A stretch of 64,000 nucleotides of DNA from Desertimonas sp963733085 (GCA_963733085.1 CAVTBY010000010.1:248001-312000); one strand, 5' to 3'; shown: positions 1 to 9,170, counted from the stretch's first letter. Notes: generated from the letters alone by a model not told the origin. Translations and numbers: made by a program.

Positions 1-70
1 GGGGATCGGTCTCCATCCGACCCCGGTGGATCCCGTCGCCGCTCTCATCACCCATTGCTTAGTCGTTGAT

Positions 71-108
71 GTCATACGAACGCGCGATGTGGCGCGCATT
101 CGTGTGAC
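71..108. repeat. Imperfect 38-bp palindrome
   Basis: Arms 71-86 and 92-108 pair with two or three imperfections around a 5-base loop (GTCATACGAA on the left, TTCGTGTGAC on the right). It lies 30 bases past the stop of the leftward lyase gene, so it could be its terminator, although no T-run follows. The rest of 1-137 shows no gene. Confidence 0.45.
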
Positions 109-137
109 GTGAGCGATGGCGGTCTGGGCTGCGCTAG

Positions 138-929
138 TCAGCGGCTTGGAGGCTGATAGTCGGTGTTGCGATCGACGCTCAGGTAGATGTCGTTGGCGAT
201 CGGGTCGGCCACCTCCTCGGCGAGGTGTCCGAGCAGGCCGGCGCAGCGAGCAAGCAGGGCGACACCCCGAATCACACTGCGTGGCACGTCGACGTCGGCG
301 AGCACGGCGCCGCACACCCCGGCGCCGTTGAGCGGCAACGACTTGCCGAGGACTTGCGAATGGGTCCGACCGATCGCCGTGAACAGTTCGAGGTGCGGCC
401 CGAAGCAGCCGTTGTCGCGAGCGAGCTGAGACAGTGCCGGCGTGCGCGGGTCCTCGAGCTTGTGCACCGGGTGACCGAGTCCGGGGACGAACCGGCCGGC
501 AGTCTTGGTGGCAGTGACGGCGTCGATGGCGACGGCGTCCCAGCCGTCCTCGTCCGCCGGCAGCGCGTCGAGATCGGCGATGACGTCGCCGAGGTAGGCG
601 GCGGTGTCCTCGGTAACGCCCAGAAAGCGCGACCCTCCTCCCAGGAGGCCGGCGGCCAGCGCGCCCTGGATCGACTCCGGTGCGCTGAGCAGCGTGACCC
701 TGGCAGCGATCGCCGTCGGCGTGAAGCCATGATCGGCGAGGGCGACGAGGACCGCCTCGAACATCGTGCGCTGCGCCTCGCTCGGCCGGTGCTTGGTGAT
801 CAGCCAGTAGGCGAGCTCGCCGAACGTGATCTGTCCGATCAACTCGCCGGCCAGGTCGTGCCCGAGCAGCAGAATGCGGTCGGCATCGGACGTGCCAATC
901 CCAGTGCGGAACGTGACCGGCTCGCTCAT
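138..929 (-). CDS. Citryl-CoA lyase-like protein (citrate synthase family)
   Basis: 263 residues with the small citrate-synthase fold typical of citryl-CoA lyase and related enzymes, which cleave or form the C-C bond of a hydroxyacyl-CoA. Visible marks are GLGHPVHK with DPR close behind (about 150-162), corresponding to the active-site histidine region, and LNGAGVCGAVLADV (200-213), the segment carrying the second conserved loop. It is about 100 residues shorter than true citrate synthase. Its ATG overlaps the stop of the upstream CoA-transferase gene (ATGA), so the two are translationally coupled. The likely logic is that the transferase activates a dicarboxylic or hydroxy acid with CoA and this enzyme cleaves it; the substrate cannot be read from sequence. 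Family assignment is firm, exact reaction is not. Confidence 0.8.
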   Translation of the reverse strand: MSEPVTFRTGIGTSDADRILLLGHDLAGELIGQITFGELAYWLITKHRPSEAQRTMFEAVLVALADHGFTPTAIAARVTLLSAPESIQGALAAGLLGGGSRFLGVTEDTAAYLGDVIADLDALPADEDGWDAVAIDAVTATKTAGRFVPGLGHPVHKLEDPRTPALSQLARDNGCFGPHLELFTAIGRTHSQVLGKSLPLNGAGVCGAVLADVDVPRSVIRGVALLARCAGLLGHLAEEVADPIANDIYLSVDRNTDYQPPSR

Positions 930-2083
930 GGCTCGGTGGTCAGCCAGGCGCGGATCTCGTCGCTGTGCTCGCCGAGCGTCGGCGGTGATTGCGGGTACTC
1001 GATCGCGAAGTCACTGAGGCGGATCGGGTTGCGCACGAGGTCGACGGCCCTGCCGTCGATCCCGACGGTGACTCGTGGCTCGAGACCGAGGCGCTCGGCG
1101 AGTTCGACGCCCTCGCGAATCGAGTTGATCGGCCCGCACGGCACACCGGCCTTGTTGAGGGCGATGAACAGATCGTCGGCACTCCACAGGGCGAGCCGCT
1201 CGACGAGGATCGGGTGGAGTGCCTCGCGGTTGGCAGTGCGATCGGCGTTGAGCCGGAAGCGATCGTCGTCGGCGACCTCGGCGATGTCGAGCACCTCGCA
1301 CAGCGAACGGAACTGGCGGTCGTTGGCGGCGGTGATGATCACGTCGCGGTCTTTCGTCGGCATCGGCTGATACGGATAGACGCTGGGATGGGCATTGCCC
1401 ATGCGGTGAGGAACAACTCCGGCGGCGGTGTACGCCGCGGCCTGGTTGACAAGACCCGACAGCGCTGACGACAACAGGTTGACCTCGACGTGCTGGCCGC
1501 GGCCGGTGGCGGCTCGTTGCTGCAGGGCGGCGAGCACGCCGATCGTCCCGTGCAGCCCGGTCATCACGTCGAAGACCGCAACGCCCGAGCGGTAGGCCGG
1601 GCCGTCAGGTTCCCCGGTGAGGCTCATCAGCCCGGAGACGGCTTGCACCACGAGGTCGTAGCCGGGCAGCCACGCGCCTTCGGCGGTGCCGAACCCGGTG
1701 ATCGACAGGTAGATCAGCGCCGGGTTGATCTCAGCGGCCCGCGCATAGTCGAGCCCGAACTTGGCGAGGCCTCCCGGCCGGAAGTTCTCGATGGCGATGT
1801 CGGCGCGGCGAAGCAGCTCGTGGGCGAGAGCGACATCCTCGGGGTCGCCGAAGTCGAGCACGATCGACCGCTTGTTGCGGTTGATCGACTGGTAGTACGT
1901 CGCCACACCGTCGTTCTCCGGCGGCATCCACGTCCGCGTGTCGTCACCGGCCGGACTCTCCACCTTGATGACGGTGGCGCCGAGGTCGGCGAGCAGCATC
2001 GAGCAGTACGGCCCGGCCAGCACACGCGAGAGGTCGGCGACGATCAGCCCGGCAAGCGGTGCGGGCGATCCGTCGGCGCTCAA
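926..2083 (-). CDS. CaiB/BaiF family (class III) CoA-transferase
   Basis: About 385 residues with the class III CoA-transferase pattern: LSRVLAGPYCSMLLADLGA near the N-terminus, KVESPAGDDTR, NRNKRSIVLDF and the GYDLVVQA segment holding the catalytic Asp (about residue 143 from the chosen start). These enzymes move CoA between carboxylic acids through an aspartyl-CoA thioester. The frame stays open far upstream, through repeat A, so the start is uncertain; TTG at 2083 is chosen because homology begins about ten residues later. The gene is coupled to the downstream citrate-synthase-like lyase and is divergent from the IclR regulator, which probably controls it. Confidence 0.8.
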   Translation of the reverse strand: MSADGSPAPLAGLIVADLSRVLAGPYCSMLLADLGATVIKVESPAGDDTRTWMPPENDGVATYYQSINRNKRSIVLDFGDPEDVALAHELLRRADIAIENFRPGGLAKFGLDYARAAEINPALIYLSITGFGTAEGAWLPGYDLVVQAVSGLMSLTGEPDGPAYRSGVAVFDVMTGLHGTIGVLAALQQRAATGRGQHVEVNLLSSALSGLVNQAAAYTAAGVVPHRMGNAHPSVYPYQPMPTKDRDVIITAANDRQFRSLCEVLDIAEVADDDRFRLNADRTANREALHPILVERLALWSADDLFIALNKAGVPCGPINSIREGVELAERLGLEPRVTVGIDGRAVDLVRNPIRLSDFAIEYPQSPPTLGEHSDEIRAWLTTEP

Positions 2084-2093
2084 GGCGCGATCC

Positions 2094-2169
2094 GATGCGA
2101 GCGACGAGGCGCCAGCCGAGGAGCGACCAGCCACTGCGCGGGCAGTATGTGGCGTGGCCGGGGAACGCA
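2094..2169 (+). repeat. Structured dispersed repeat A, copy 1 (76 bp)
   Basis: Matches 15797-15872 in reverse complement at 71 of 76 positions. The right half can fold: CTGC gcgg GCAG as an inner stem flanked by GCCA/TGGC. Here it sits between the divergent CoA-transferase and IclR starts; the other copy is between wzm and wzt. See findings. Confidence 0.75.
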
Positions 2170-2182
2170 ATGATGTGCCAAC

Positions 2183-3022
2183 GTGAGCGGAAACATGAAC
2201 GCCAGACGCAAGGCGCCGAACAAGCGCAACGACAGCACCGACTTCGTCGAAGCGCTCGCCCGCGGCCTCGACGTGATCAAGGCGTTCGGTCCGACGGCCA
2301 TGGAGCTCACCGTGAGCGAAGTGGCTGTGCGCACGGGGTTGGCGCGGCCGACGGCGCGTCGGCTGCTGATGACGCTCGAGCAGCTCGGGTACGCACGCTC
2401 GGCAGGTGGGGCGTACTCGCTGACGACCAAGACGTTGGAGCTGGGGACCGCGTACGTCGCCGCCCAAGGCCTGTGGGACATCGCCCGGCCGCATCTCGTG
2501 GCGCTGGTCGAGCAGACCGGGGAGTCGAGCTCGATGTCGCAGCTCGACGGCAGTGACATCGTGTACATGGCCAGGGTGCCGGTGCCGAAGATCATCGCCA
2601 TCTCCGTGCACATCGGCACACGATTCCCCGCCGCGGCGACGTCGATGGGCCGCGTCCTCCTCGCCGACCTCGATCCCGCCGAGCTCGATGAGGTTCTCGC
2701 GTTGCCTTCGGCGTCAGGAGTGATTCCCCGCGTCGTGCTGTCGCGATCCGAGCTCGACGAGTCACTCGCCGAGATCCGCGAGCGGGGCTGGGCGCTTTCC
2801 GACGAGTTGCTGTCACTGGGCATCCGGTCGATCGCTGCGCCGGTGCGCGACCGCACGGGGCGGACGGCGGCGGCGATGAACGTCACCGTTCATGCCGCCG
2901 AGACGTCGATCGAGGTGCTCGTCGACGACTACCTCCCGCTCCTCTTGCAGACGGCCGAAGCGATCACCACGGAATGGTCCAATCTCCTACTGCTGCCCGT
3001 CGTCGAGGGAGATCACCGATAG
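2183..3022 (+). CDS. IclR family transcriptional regulator
   Basis: 279 residues. The N-terminal winged helix (about 20-85) contains LTVSEVAVRTGLARPTARR, and the C-terminal IclR effector domain (about 95-270) includes the SMSQLDGSDIVYMARVP and GTRFPAAATSMGRVLLA segments. The layout FVEALARGLDVIKAFGP resembles the PcaR/PobR subgroup, which controls aromatic or dicarboxylate catabolism. The GTG at 2183 is taken as start; an ATG four codons later is the alternative. It is divergent from the CoA-transferase/lyase pair across repeat A and its 3' end overlaps the convergent VOC gene by 10 bases. The effector is probably an intermediate of the pathway run by the neighbours, by inference only. Confidence 0.88.
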   Translation: MSGNMNARRKAPNKRNDSTDFVEALARGLDVIKAFGPTAMELTVSEVAVRTGLARPTARRLLMTLEQLGYARSAGGAYSLTTKTLELGTAYVAAQGLWDIARPHLVALVEQTGESSSMSQLDGSDIVYMARVPVPKIIAISVHIGTRFPAAATSMGRVLLADLDPAELDEVLALPSASGVIPRVVLSRSELDESLAEIRERGWALSDELLSLGIRSIAAPVRDRTGRTAAAMNVTVHAAETSIEVLVDDYLPLLLQTAEAITTEWSNLLLLPVVEGDHR

Positions 3023-3546
3023 GTGTTGTTGCTGGTGTGATCGCCGGCGAGCCAGCGCTCGAGCGTCTCGTGGGCGTCGGCCCGGCGGTCCTCGCCGATC
3101 TTGTCGACGTAGGGCACGTCGACCGTGAACTCGAGCAGCATCCCGTTGGGATCCTCGGTGTACAGCGACCGGCAGTAGCCATGCTCGAGCACGTAGGTGC
3201 CCTCGGGCTTCCAGTTGGCCTCCTTGAGTCGCCGCTCGAGTTCGGCTTGGCCCTCGGCGTCGACCTTCATGGCGACGTGGCGGAACGGCGACGGCGTCAG
3301 GTCGGGGTTGAACAGCTTGTCGTCGTCATCGTTGGCGAATTGGAAGAACGCCAGCGCGCTGCCGTCGGCGAGGCCGAAGAACGTGTGGCAGTACACCCGC
3401 TCGGCGCCGAAGAGCTCGTCGGCCTCGGACCACGTCGCCAGCAGCGGGAAGCCGAGGATGTCCTCGTAGAACGCCCGTGTTGCGGCCTGATCCTTGGTCA
3501 CGTAAGCCGTGTGGTGCAGTCTCTGTGCGATCGGTGCGGTGGACAT
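3013..3546 (-). CDS. VOC family (glyoxalase/extradiol dioxygenase-like) protein
   Basis: 177 residues forming one vicinal-oxygen-chelate unit of two beta-alpha-beta-beta-beta modules. Candidate metal ligands are His12 (RLHHTAYVTKD), His90 (PFRHVAMKVD) and Glu139 (PNGMLLEFTVD), the usual H-H-E set, so it should bind a divalent metal. YTEDPNG before the last ligand is typical of the fosfomycin-resistance/dioxygenase-like branch. A purine-rich GAGGGGG lies 6 bases before ATG 3546, favouring it over ATG 3549. It is divergent from the alpha/beta hydrolase with 61 bases between starts, so both may share one control region. The substrate is unknown; an aromatic ring-cleavage or glyoxalase-type role would suit the catabolic context. 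Confidence 0.82.
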   Translation of the reverse strand: MSTAPIAQRLHHTAYVTKDQAATRAFYEDILGFPLLATWSEADELFGAERVYCHTFFGLADGSALAFFQFANDDDDKLFNPDLTPSPFRHVAMKVDAEGQAELERRLKEANWKPEGTYVLEHGYCRSLYTEDPNGMLLEFTVDVPYVDKIGEDRRADAHETLERWLAGDHTSNNTYR

Positions 3547-3607
3547 CATTCCCCCTCGTTGCCCGGTGGACGGACGACTAGCCGTTGTGCGTACGCTATC
3601 TGCCACG

Positions 3608-4375
3608 GTGAATGCGCGGCAAGCTTCAGTATCTCCCGCCGCGAGTACCGGCGCACCGATCGTCCTCGTCCACGGCGCCTGGGTGGGCGAATGGTGTTGG
3701 GAGCCCGTCGTCGAACTGCTCGAAGCCTCCGGACGTGCAGTCCACGTGGTGTCCCTCACCGGTCTCGGCAGCCGGCGCGACGAAGCGGGGCCGCACGTGA
3801 CGCTCAGTGACCACGTCGCCGACGTCATCGCCGCGTTCGACACCCACGACATCGTCGACGCGACGTTGGTCGGCCACTCCTACGGCGGGCGTGTGATCAC
3901 CAAAGCGTGGCCGCTGCTGACGTCGCGAGTGCAGCGCATGGTCTACGTCGACGCCCACGCGCCCCTCGGGCCGGATGACGATGCCGCCACGCCGCCGACG
4001 TTCGTCGACGACGGCTCCGGGATGATCCCGTTCGCCGAGTTCAACCCGAGCCCTGAGGTTCTCGTCGCCGCCGGGTCGGCGGACGCCTTCTACTCGCGGT
4101 TGACGCCGCAGTCGGCGCGCACCCTCAGCGAACCGTTCCGTGTCGAGCTGCCAGCCTCCCTCGACAAGACGTACGTGTACGCTCGTTGCGAATCGTCGCA
4201 GCAGTTCCGCCGTTACGCCGAGGCGGCTCGCGACGACGCTTCGTGGCGCTATGCCGAAGTGCCGGCGACGCACTGGTTGATGTTCACCCATCCAGGCGAG
4301 GTGGCGGCGATCATCCTCGACTCCCAGCCCTCGGCCTGCGTGGCCGTGGAACGCAATGAAGGCGGCGATCGATGA
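3608..4375 (+). CDS. Alpha/beta fold hydrolase
   Basis: 255 residues from GTG 3608. The oxyanion motif VHGAW is at about 21-25, the nucleophile elbow GHSYGG places Ser91, and THWLMFTH near 221-228 offers the catalytic His. The short LTGLGSR cap start is typical of the EstC/pyrethroid-hydrolase-like branch of soluble esterases. A possible -10 box TACGCT (3592-3597) lies 10 bases before the start, suggesting a nearly leaderless mRNA. Its last codons overlap the ATG of the MetE-like gene (ATGA), so both belong to one operon. The 3' end seems to have taken up part of repeat A (4338-4359). It probably hydrolyses an ester or thioester in the pathway; the substrate cannot be named. Confidence 0.8.
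   Translation: MNARQASVSPAASTGAPIVLVHGAWVGEWCWEPVVELLEASGRAVHVVSLTGLGSRRDEAGPHVTLSDHVADVIAAFDTHDIVDATLVGHSYGGRVITKAWPLLTSRVQRMVYVDAHAPLGPDDDAATPPTFVDDGSGMIPFAEFNPSPEVLVAAGSADAFYSRLTPQSARTLSEPFRVELPASLDKTYVYARCESSQQFRRYAEAARDDASWRYAEVPATHWLMFTHPGEVAAIILDSQPSACVAVERNEGGDR
4338..4359 (+). repeat. Partial copy of repeat A inside a coding 3' end
   Basis: 22 bases (GCGTGGCCGTGGAACGCAATGA) match the right end of repeat A at 2148-2172 except for one base. They encode part of the C-terminal tail of the hydrolase. This may be a remnant of an insertion or chance. Confidence 0.35.
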
Positions 4376-5517
4376 CCGACGAGGCACGCATCCTCTGCAC
4401 ACACACCGGCAGCCTCCCCCGTCCCGACGACCTCGTGCAGATCATGTGGGCAGTCGGCGACGGCATCCCGGTTGACGCCACGGCGCTCGAGTCACGGATC
4501 GAGTCGGCCGTCACCGAGATCGTTCAACGCCAGGTCGCCGCCGGGGTGTCGATCGTCAACGACGGCGAGATGTCGAAACCCTCGTACGCGACCTACGTCA
4601 AGGACCGCCTCAGCGGCTTCGACGGCGAGTCGACAATGAGCTATCACTTCGCCGACCTCGTCGACTTCCCGCGCAGCGCCGAGCTCGTGGCCGCCAACCC
4701 GGGGCGGCGCAAGCGCTCCGCCCCGGCGTGTACGGGACCGATCGCGGTGCGCGATCCCGACGCCGCCCGACGCGACATGGACCATCTGGTCGCCGCGGTT
4801 CGGGGCGTCGACGTCGCCGGCACGTTCTCCAGCGCCGCGTCCCCCGGGGTCGTGTCGCTGTTCTTCGCCAACGAGCACTACCCCACCCGTGAGGAGTACG
4901 TGTTCGCCATCGCCGAAGCGATGCGTCACGAGTACGAGGCGATCGCCGCCGCCGGCGCGACCGTCCAGCTCGACTGTCCCGATCTCGCCATGGGCCGGCA
5001 CACGATCTACGCCGATCTCGACCGCACCGAGTTCCGGCGCACGATCGAGGTCAACATCGCCGCCCTCAACCACGCCGTGCGCAACATCCCGGCCGACCGG
5101 CTGCGGATGCACCTCTGCTGGGGCAACTACCCGGGGCCGCACCATCACGACGTGTCGATCGCCGAGATCGTCGATCTCGTCTGGTCGGCGAAGCCGCAGA
5201 CGGTGCTGTTCGAGGCCGCCAACCCCCGGCACGCCCACGAGTGGGCTGTCGTCGCAGAGCTTGGCGTCCCCGACGACAAGGTGATCTGTCCCGGCGTGAT
5301 CGAGCCGCAGTCGAACTACATCGAGCATCCCGAGCTCGTCGCCCAGCGACTGCAGCGCTGGGCGACGGTGGTCGATCCCCGCCGGCTGATGGCGGGCGTC
5401 GATTGCGGGTTCTCGATCCATGTCGGCATGCAGGGCATCGACCCCGAGGTCGCCTGGGCCAAGCTGGCGGCGATGGCGGAGGGCTGCGAGATCGCCTCGC
5501 GCCGGGTGTTCGCCTGA
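4372..5517 (+). CDS. MetE C-terminal-like zinc methyltransferase (UROD/MetE superfamily)
   Basis: 381 residues homologous to the C-terminal, catalytic half of cobalamin-independent methionine synthase; the N-terminal half is absent. The family also includes epoxyalkane:coenzyme M transferase and other thiol alkyltransferases. HTGSLPRP near the start (11-18) is the hallmark. Zinc ligands are visible as His247 and Cys249 (RMHLCWGNYPG) and Cys345 (AGVDCGF), with an acidic residue at Glu281. These bind zinc that activates a thiol for alkyl transfer. As a free domain beside an esterase and a VOC protein it is more likely catabolic than a methionine synthase. Translation is coupled to the hydrolase. 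The thiol acceptor and alkyl donor are unknown. Confidence 0.8.
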   Translation: MTDEARILCTHTGSLPRPDDLVQIMWAVGDGIPVDATALESRIESAVTEIVQRQVAAGVSIVNDGEMSKPSYATYVKDRLSGFDGESTMSYHFADLVDFPRSAELVAANPGRRKRSAPACTGPIAVRDPDAARRDMDHLVAAVRGVDVAGTFSSAASPGVVSLFFANEHYPTREEYVFAIAEAMRHEYEAIAAAGATVQLDCPDLAMGRHTIYADLDRTEFRRTIEVNIAALNHAVRNIPADRLRMHLCWGNYPGPHHHDVSIAEIVDLVWSAKPQTVLFEAANPRHAHEWAVVAELGVPDDKVICPGVIEPQSNYIEHPELVAQRLQRWATVVDPRRLMAGVDCGFSIHVGMQGIDPEVAWAKLAAMAEGCEIASRRVFA

Positions 5518-5540
5518 TGGCCGAACCATCGACGTCGGCA

Positions 5541-5606
5541 ACGGTGCCGCGATTCTGCGGCGCCGCAGACGACAAATATGTCTCGTTTGTGGCGGTAGAA
5601 CGCGGC
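5541..5606 (+). repeat. Structured dispersed repeat B, copy 1 (66 bp)
   Basis: Differs from 43981-44046 at only two adjacent positions. The ends GCCGCGATTCT and AGAACGCGGC pair with one bulged base, and ACAAA/TTTGT pair inside. It begins 23 bases after the MetE-like stop codon. See findings. Confidence 0.8.
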
Positions 5607-5656
5607 AGATGCAGAAGGCCGCTGTCGCCCGGCACCGAGAAATAACATCGGCGGCG

Positions 5657-6252
5657 ATGCGCGGCAACTTGATGATCACCGGCGACCCGCGCAGCCGATG
5701 AGCTTGCTCAACACCGACGGCACCGCCCTGCTCATCGGGATGCTCCTCGATCAGCAGGTGCCGATGGAGATGGCGTTCCACGGTCCAGCCACGTTGCGAG
5801 AGCGTCTCGGTCATCTCGACGCTCGCCGTATCGCCGAGATGACGGAAGCCGACGTCGTCGGGACCTGCTGCGCGAAGCCGGCGATCCACCGCTTCCCAGC
5901 GGTCATGGGCCGGCGTCTCCACGCCCTGTGCGGCGTGCTGGCGACCGACTACGGCGGCAGTGGCGACGACGTTTGGCGTGACGTGGCGACTGGCGAGGAA
6001 CTGTACGTGCGGCTGCGAAGGCTCCCGGGCTTCGGCGACGAGAAAGCACGCATCTTCATCGCCCTGCTCGGTAAGCGAATGGGCGTCCAGCCCGACGGTT
6101 GGCGGGAGGCTGCCGGCAAGTTCGGTGACGACACGCCGCGCAGCGTCGCCGACTCGACATCCCCGGAGTCACTCGCCGCGGTCCGCGAGTGGAAGCGCGC
6201 CCAGAAGGCCGCCAAGCTCGACAAGCAGGACCGCCCGCTCACGAGCCGCTGA
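5657..6252 (+). CDS. HhH-GPD type base-excision repair protein (frameshift near N-terminus)
   Basis: The main frame (5698-6252, 184 residues) reads LIGMLLDQQVPMEMAF, then PAIHRFP and LRRLPGFGDEKARIFIALLG; the last is the helix-hairpin-helix and GPD-type region of the actinobacterial family of small DNA glycosylase-like proteins. Family members usually begin with a short L-x-I/L-TGDP segment before LLIGMLLDQQ. Exactly that, MRGNLMITGDP, lies just upstream in another frame from ATG 5657, followed by a one-base shift near 5690. A -10 box TAACAT (5643-5648) fits a leaderless start at 5657. I therefore take 5657 as the real start and the shift as a likely sequencing error. The damaged base recognised is unknown. 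Confidence 0.72.
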
Positions 6253-6254
6253 CC

Positions 6255-6953
6255 TCACGAGGTGAGTGCGGTGGGCTCGGCTACGGCGTCGTCTGACCGC
6301 TGGCGCAGGGTCGTGACGAGAAGGTGCACGCTCAGGACGAGCACCCAGGCAGGGAAGATGAGTCGCGACGTATGGAAACCGACCGGTCGTCAGGAGCAGC
6401 ACAGCGGCCCCGAGATAGCCGGCGATCGCCAGCCATTTGGGCACGATCTGCAGCCGCATCGACAGCGTGGTGGTCGAGATCATGAATACGCCGCCCATGC
6501 GCATCGCGTAGACCGTGATCAGCCCGTAAGTGACCCGCCTGCCGTACGACCACACGGGAAGATCCGGTATCGCAAGGTTGTCCGCCGAAACGACCAGACC
6601 CGCCGGCGACGGCCCCGGCAGAGAACATCATCGCCACGAACAACAAGCCGCTGCCGAGAAACACGGTCGCGAAGAACCGGTCCTCGTTCTCGCCGAGTCG
6701 ATCGCGGATGACGCCGATGAACCACAGGAAGGCGATGCCAGCGAACGGCAGCAGGTGTAGCGCAACCTCAACGAGATCGCCGGCTCGAGTCGTCCAGCAC
6801 CCAGTCGCCGGCGCGGCGCGAGTCCACTGGGACGGCGACCCAGATGAGCACCATCGCGGTGCCGAGCAGGAGGGCGAAGACGATGCCGGCGATCGCTGCA
6901 GCCTTCGGCGTACGAATCGCCTTCTGCCGCCGGGCGATTCGCTGCATGTTCAT
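6255..6953 (-). pseudogene. Membrane protein, broken by three frameshifts
   Basis: Fragments in three frames join into one protein of about 230 residues: an N-terminal MNMQRIARRQKAI stretch with a hydrophobic helix (GIVFALLLGTAMVLIWVAVP), then EVALHLLPFAGIAFLWFIG, DRFFATVFLGSGLLFVAMM, VTYGLITVYAMRMGGVFM and FPAWVLVLSVHLL, ending with TGA at 6255. This is the pattern of a widespread but uncharacterised actinobacterial family of five- to six-helix membrane proteins. The shifts fall near 6775, 6590 and 6360. Because sequence quality between the shifts is still protein-like, sequencing error is as likely as decay. No catalytic motif is visible. Confidence 0.6.
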
Positions 6954-7006
6954 CGAGCCGCGAGTGTAAGCCCGGCCGCGATGAGCGATCAGCGATCCAC
7001 CGCGCG

Positions 7007-8330
7007 CTACTGATACGTGTACGACACGTACTTCTGTCGCTCGCGCCATTGTTCACTCGCTAGCGATCTGGGCGAGACCTCGCCATAACGGGTGGCGGCG
7101 AACCCGGGGGCGACGAGCAGCACCCAGAAGATCGAGTGGAAGGCGATCCGGCTCTCGGCGACGTTCTCGATGAAGGCGAACATGCCGACGGCGGCCCACC
7201 ACGCCATCGCCCAACTCGTCCCGCCGAGCGCCTCCCACCACGTTCGCCCGAAGCCGAACAGGACGACGGCGAGGAGGAGCACCACACCGACGCCACCGAG
7301 GTAGAGCAACGTCTCCACGAACGAGCTGTGGGCGCTGTCGAGCTGCCGTCCGGTGCGCTCGAACAGTTCGGCGCGGTTGGCCGGATCGTCCCAGAACGAG
7401 AACCAGCCGAAGCCGACCAGCCATCGATCCTCGACGGAGTCGACCGCGAAGTCCCAGATCTCGCGCCGTCCGCTGCCCGAGTCGTCATCGCCGGAGAACG
7501 TCGGCGGCGATCCCGACCAGCCACGGAATCGAGACGACGGCGAGCCCGACAACGGCGGCTCCGACGGCGCGCACCTGCTTCACCGGCACGCCGCGGGTGA
7601 CGAGCCCACGGCCGAACAACAGCACGGCGAAGGCGGCGACGGCTCCGCCGAGGGCCAGCCACCCGGTGTTGCTCGACGCCTCGAGGGCGACGACGACGTC
7701 GATCCCGGCGCACACGCCAATGGCGACGCGAACCCACAGCTCGTGGGTCAGCAGCCACGCCCCGATCGCCACGACGATGCCGAGCGTGGCAACCGGGCTG
7801 AGCGTGTTGGGATCGCCGAACAAGCCCACCCACGCCTCGTCGGGCCCGACCCGCGCCGATTCGAGGAGGACGGCGACGACGAACGAACCCAGCGACAGCA
7901 CGTGCAGGCCGATGAACAACGACCACACCTGCTGGCGGAACGTCAGGGCGTAGCCGAACCACATCGCCGTGAGGATGACGAGCGTCATCAGCAGCGCCTG
8001 CTGCGGCGTGCGCGACGGCGAATCCGACCAGAACGCCGAGAGCAACGCCCACACAGCGAGGGCGACCGGAGCGGCCATCGCCACGAGCAGCGCTTCGGAT
8101 CGGGCGATCGGCTCGGCCGTCATCGGGGCGACGACGTCGAGCACGAACAGGCCGCCGCCGAGCAGGGCCGCAAGCCACATCGTGTACACGTATGGCCAGG
8201 TGTCCAGCGACACCGGCAGGTCGGTGACCCAGCGATGCAACGACACGAACGGCGCCGACGACAGGCACATGACGATGGCCACGGCGCAGCCGATGCGCAC
8301 CCGGTTCCCGACGACACCGTGCGTCACCAT
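7007..8330 (-). pseudogene. O-antigen ligase/polymerase-like membrane protein (one frameshift)
   Basis: The first 281 residues (8330 to 7485) form about eight hydrophobic helices and contain GLFGDPNTLSPVA. After a one-base shift near 7492 the second part (to 7007) continues with the large periplasmic-loop region typical of the Wzy_C/WaaL superfamily: WFSFWDDPANRAELFERTG, then SAHSSFVETLLYLGGVGVV. The SxHSxFVExLLxLGxxG segment is the conserved loop near the active site of these enzymes, which transfer or polymerise lipid-linked glycans on the outer face of the membrane. The reconstructed length is about 440 residues, normal for the family. It lies downstream of a GT2 gene on the same strand in a glycan locus, which supports the role. 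Confidence 0.75.
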
Positions 8331-8334
8331 CGGC

Positions 8335-9134
8335 TCAGTTCCGTACCAAGTGCACGATCGTCACGGTCCAGATGAACGCGGCGAGCACGAGCAACGTGAC
8401 GCCGATGCGGCGGGCGGCAGCCTCGTCGAGACGGACCGATGCGCCGACGTAGGCCACTGCGCCGGCGACGATCCACGTGCCGCCGGTCATGTCGACGTCA
8501 CCGCGCCAGCGGATGATCACCCACGCCGGCGGCGATCATCACCGACCGCGGCGAGCGGGATCACGGCGGCGACCCGCACGGCGCCGACGACGAGGGCGGC
8601 GCCGGCAACGAGCCCGGCGGCGACCCACCAGATCAGCCAGCCCGTGGCGGGCACGATCAGCGCCGTGTCGAGCGAGCCGACGCTGCTCCACAACAGTTCG
8701 CCGGTGCGCTTGGTCGTCTGACCCCAGGTCGGCGACGTGAGCTGGTCCGGCGTGGACGCAGCCCACGCACCGATGCCGACGACCGTGACGAGCGCCGCCG
8801 CCGTAGCCACCATCGCGGCGTCCCGGCCCCACCACGCCAGGGCCACGCCCGCGCACGCTGCCAGTACGGCGACCGCCCCCCATTGCGCGCCGGCGGCCAC
8901 CGCCGCCAGCCCCGCCGGCGTGACGGCGATGGCCAGCGCTCCGGCCGACAGAATCGCGCCGCGGCGAAGCGTCATCGCCAAGGTGACAGCGAGCACGGCG
9001 ACCGGGACGACGGTGAACAACACGCTGGCGGCGAGGCCCGGGCGGTCGTCGATGAGGACGGCAAGCGTGCCGGCGAGCAGCACCACGCCGGCGGCGATCG
9101 CCCAGGCGACGCGATCGCGACAGCAGCGAGCCAT
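8335..9134 (-). pseudogene. Polytopic membrane protein with a DUF2142-like segment (one frameshift)
   Basis: Starts at ATG 9134 and reads 205 residues of almost continuous hydrophobic helices, then shifts frame near 8517 into a final 55 residues ending TVTIVHLVRN. The segment TGELLWSSVGSLDTALIVPATGW resembles the loop GRLGWLDVPLP of the DUF2142 protein at 11255, so it may be a shortened or N-terminally lost relative of that family, which is found in surface-polysaccharide loci. No catalytic residues can be assigned. It lies 36 bases after the GT2 gene and 4 bases before the O-antigen ligase-like gene, so the three probably form one operon. Confidence 0.5.
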
Positions 9135-9170
9135 CCGCTGACGTCGGCATCGATCGATCGACGTCCGCTG

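Noticed and set aside
225..1370. Long plus-strand open frame opposite the lyase and CoA-transferase genes
   Set aside because: It is antisense to two genes with clear family motifs, and its composition (Arg/Gly/Val-rich, no motif) is typical of GC-rich shadow frames.
4492..5922. Long minus-strand open frame opposite the MetE-like gene
   Set aside because: Same reason: the plus strand carries zinc-site motifs and the minus frame shows none.
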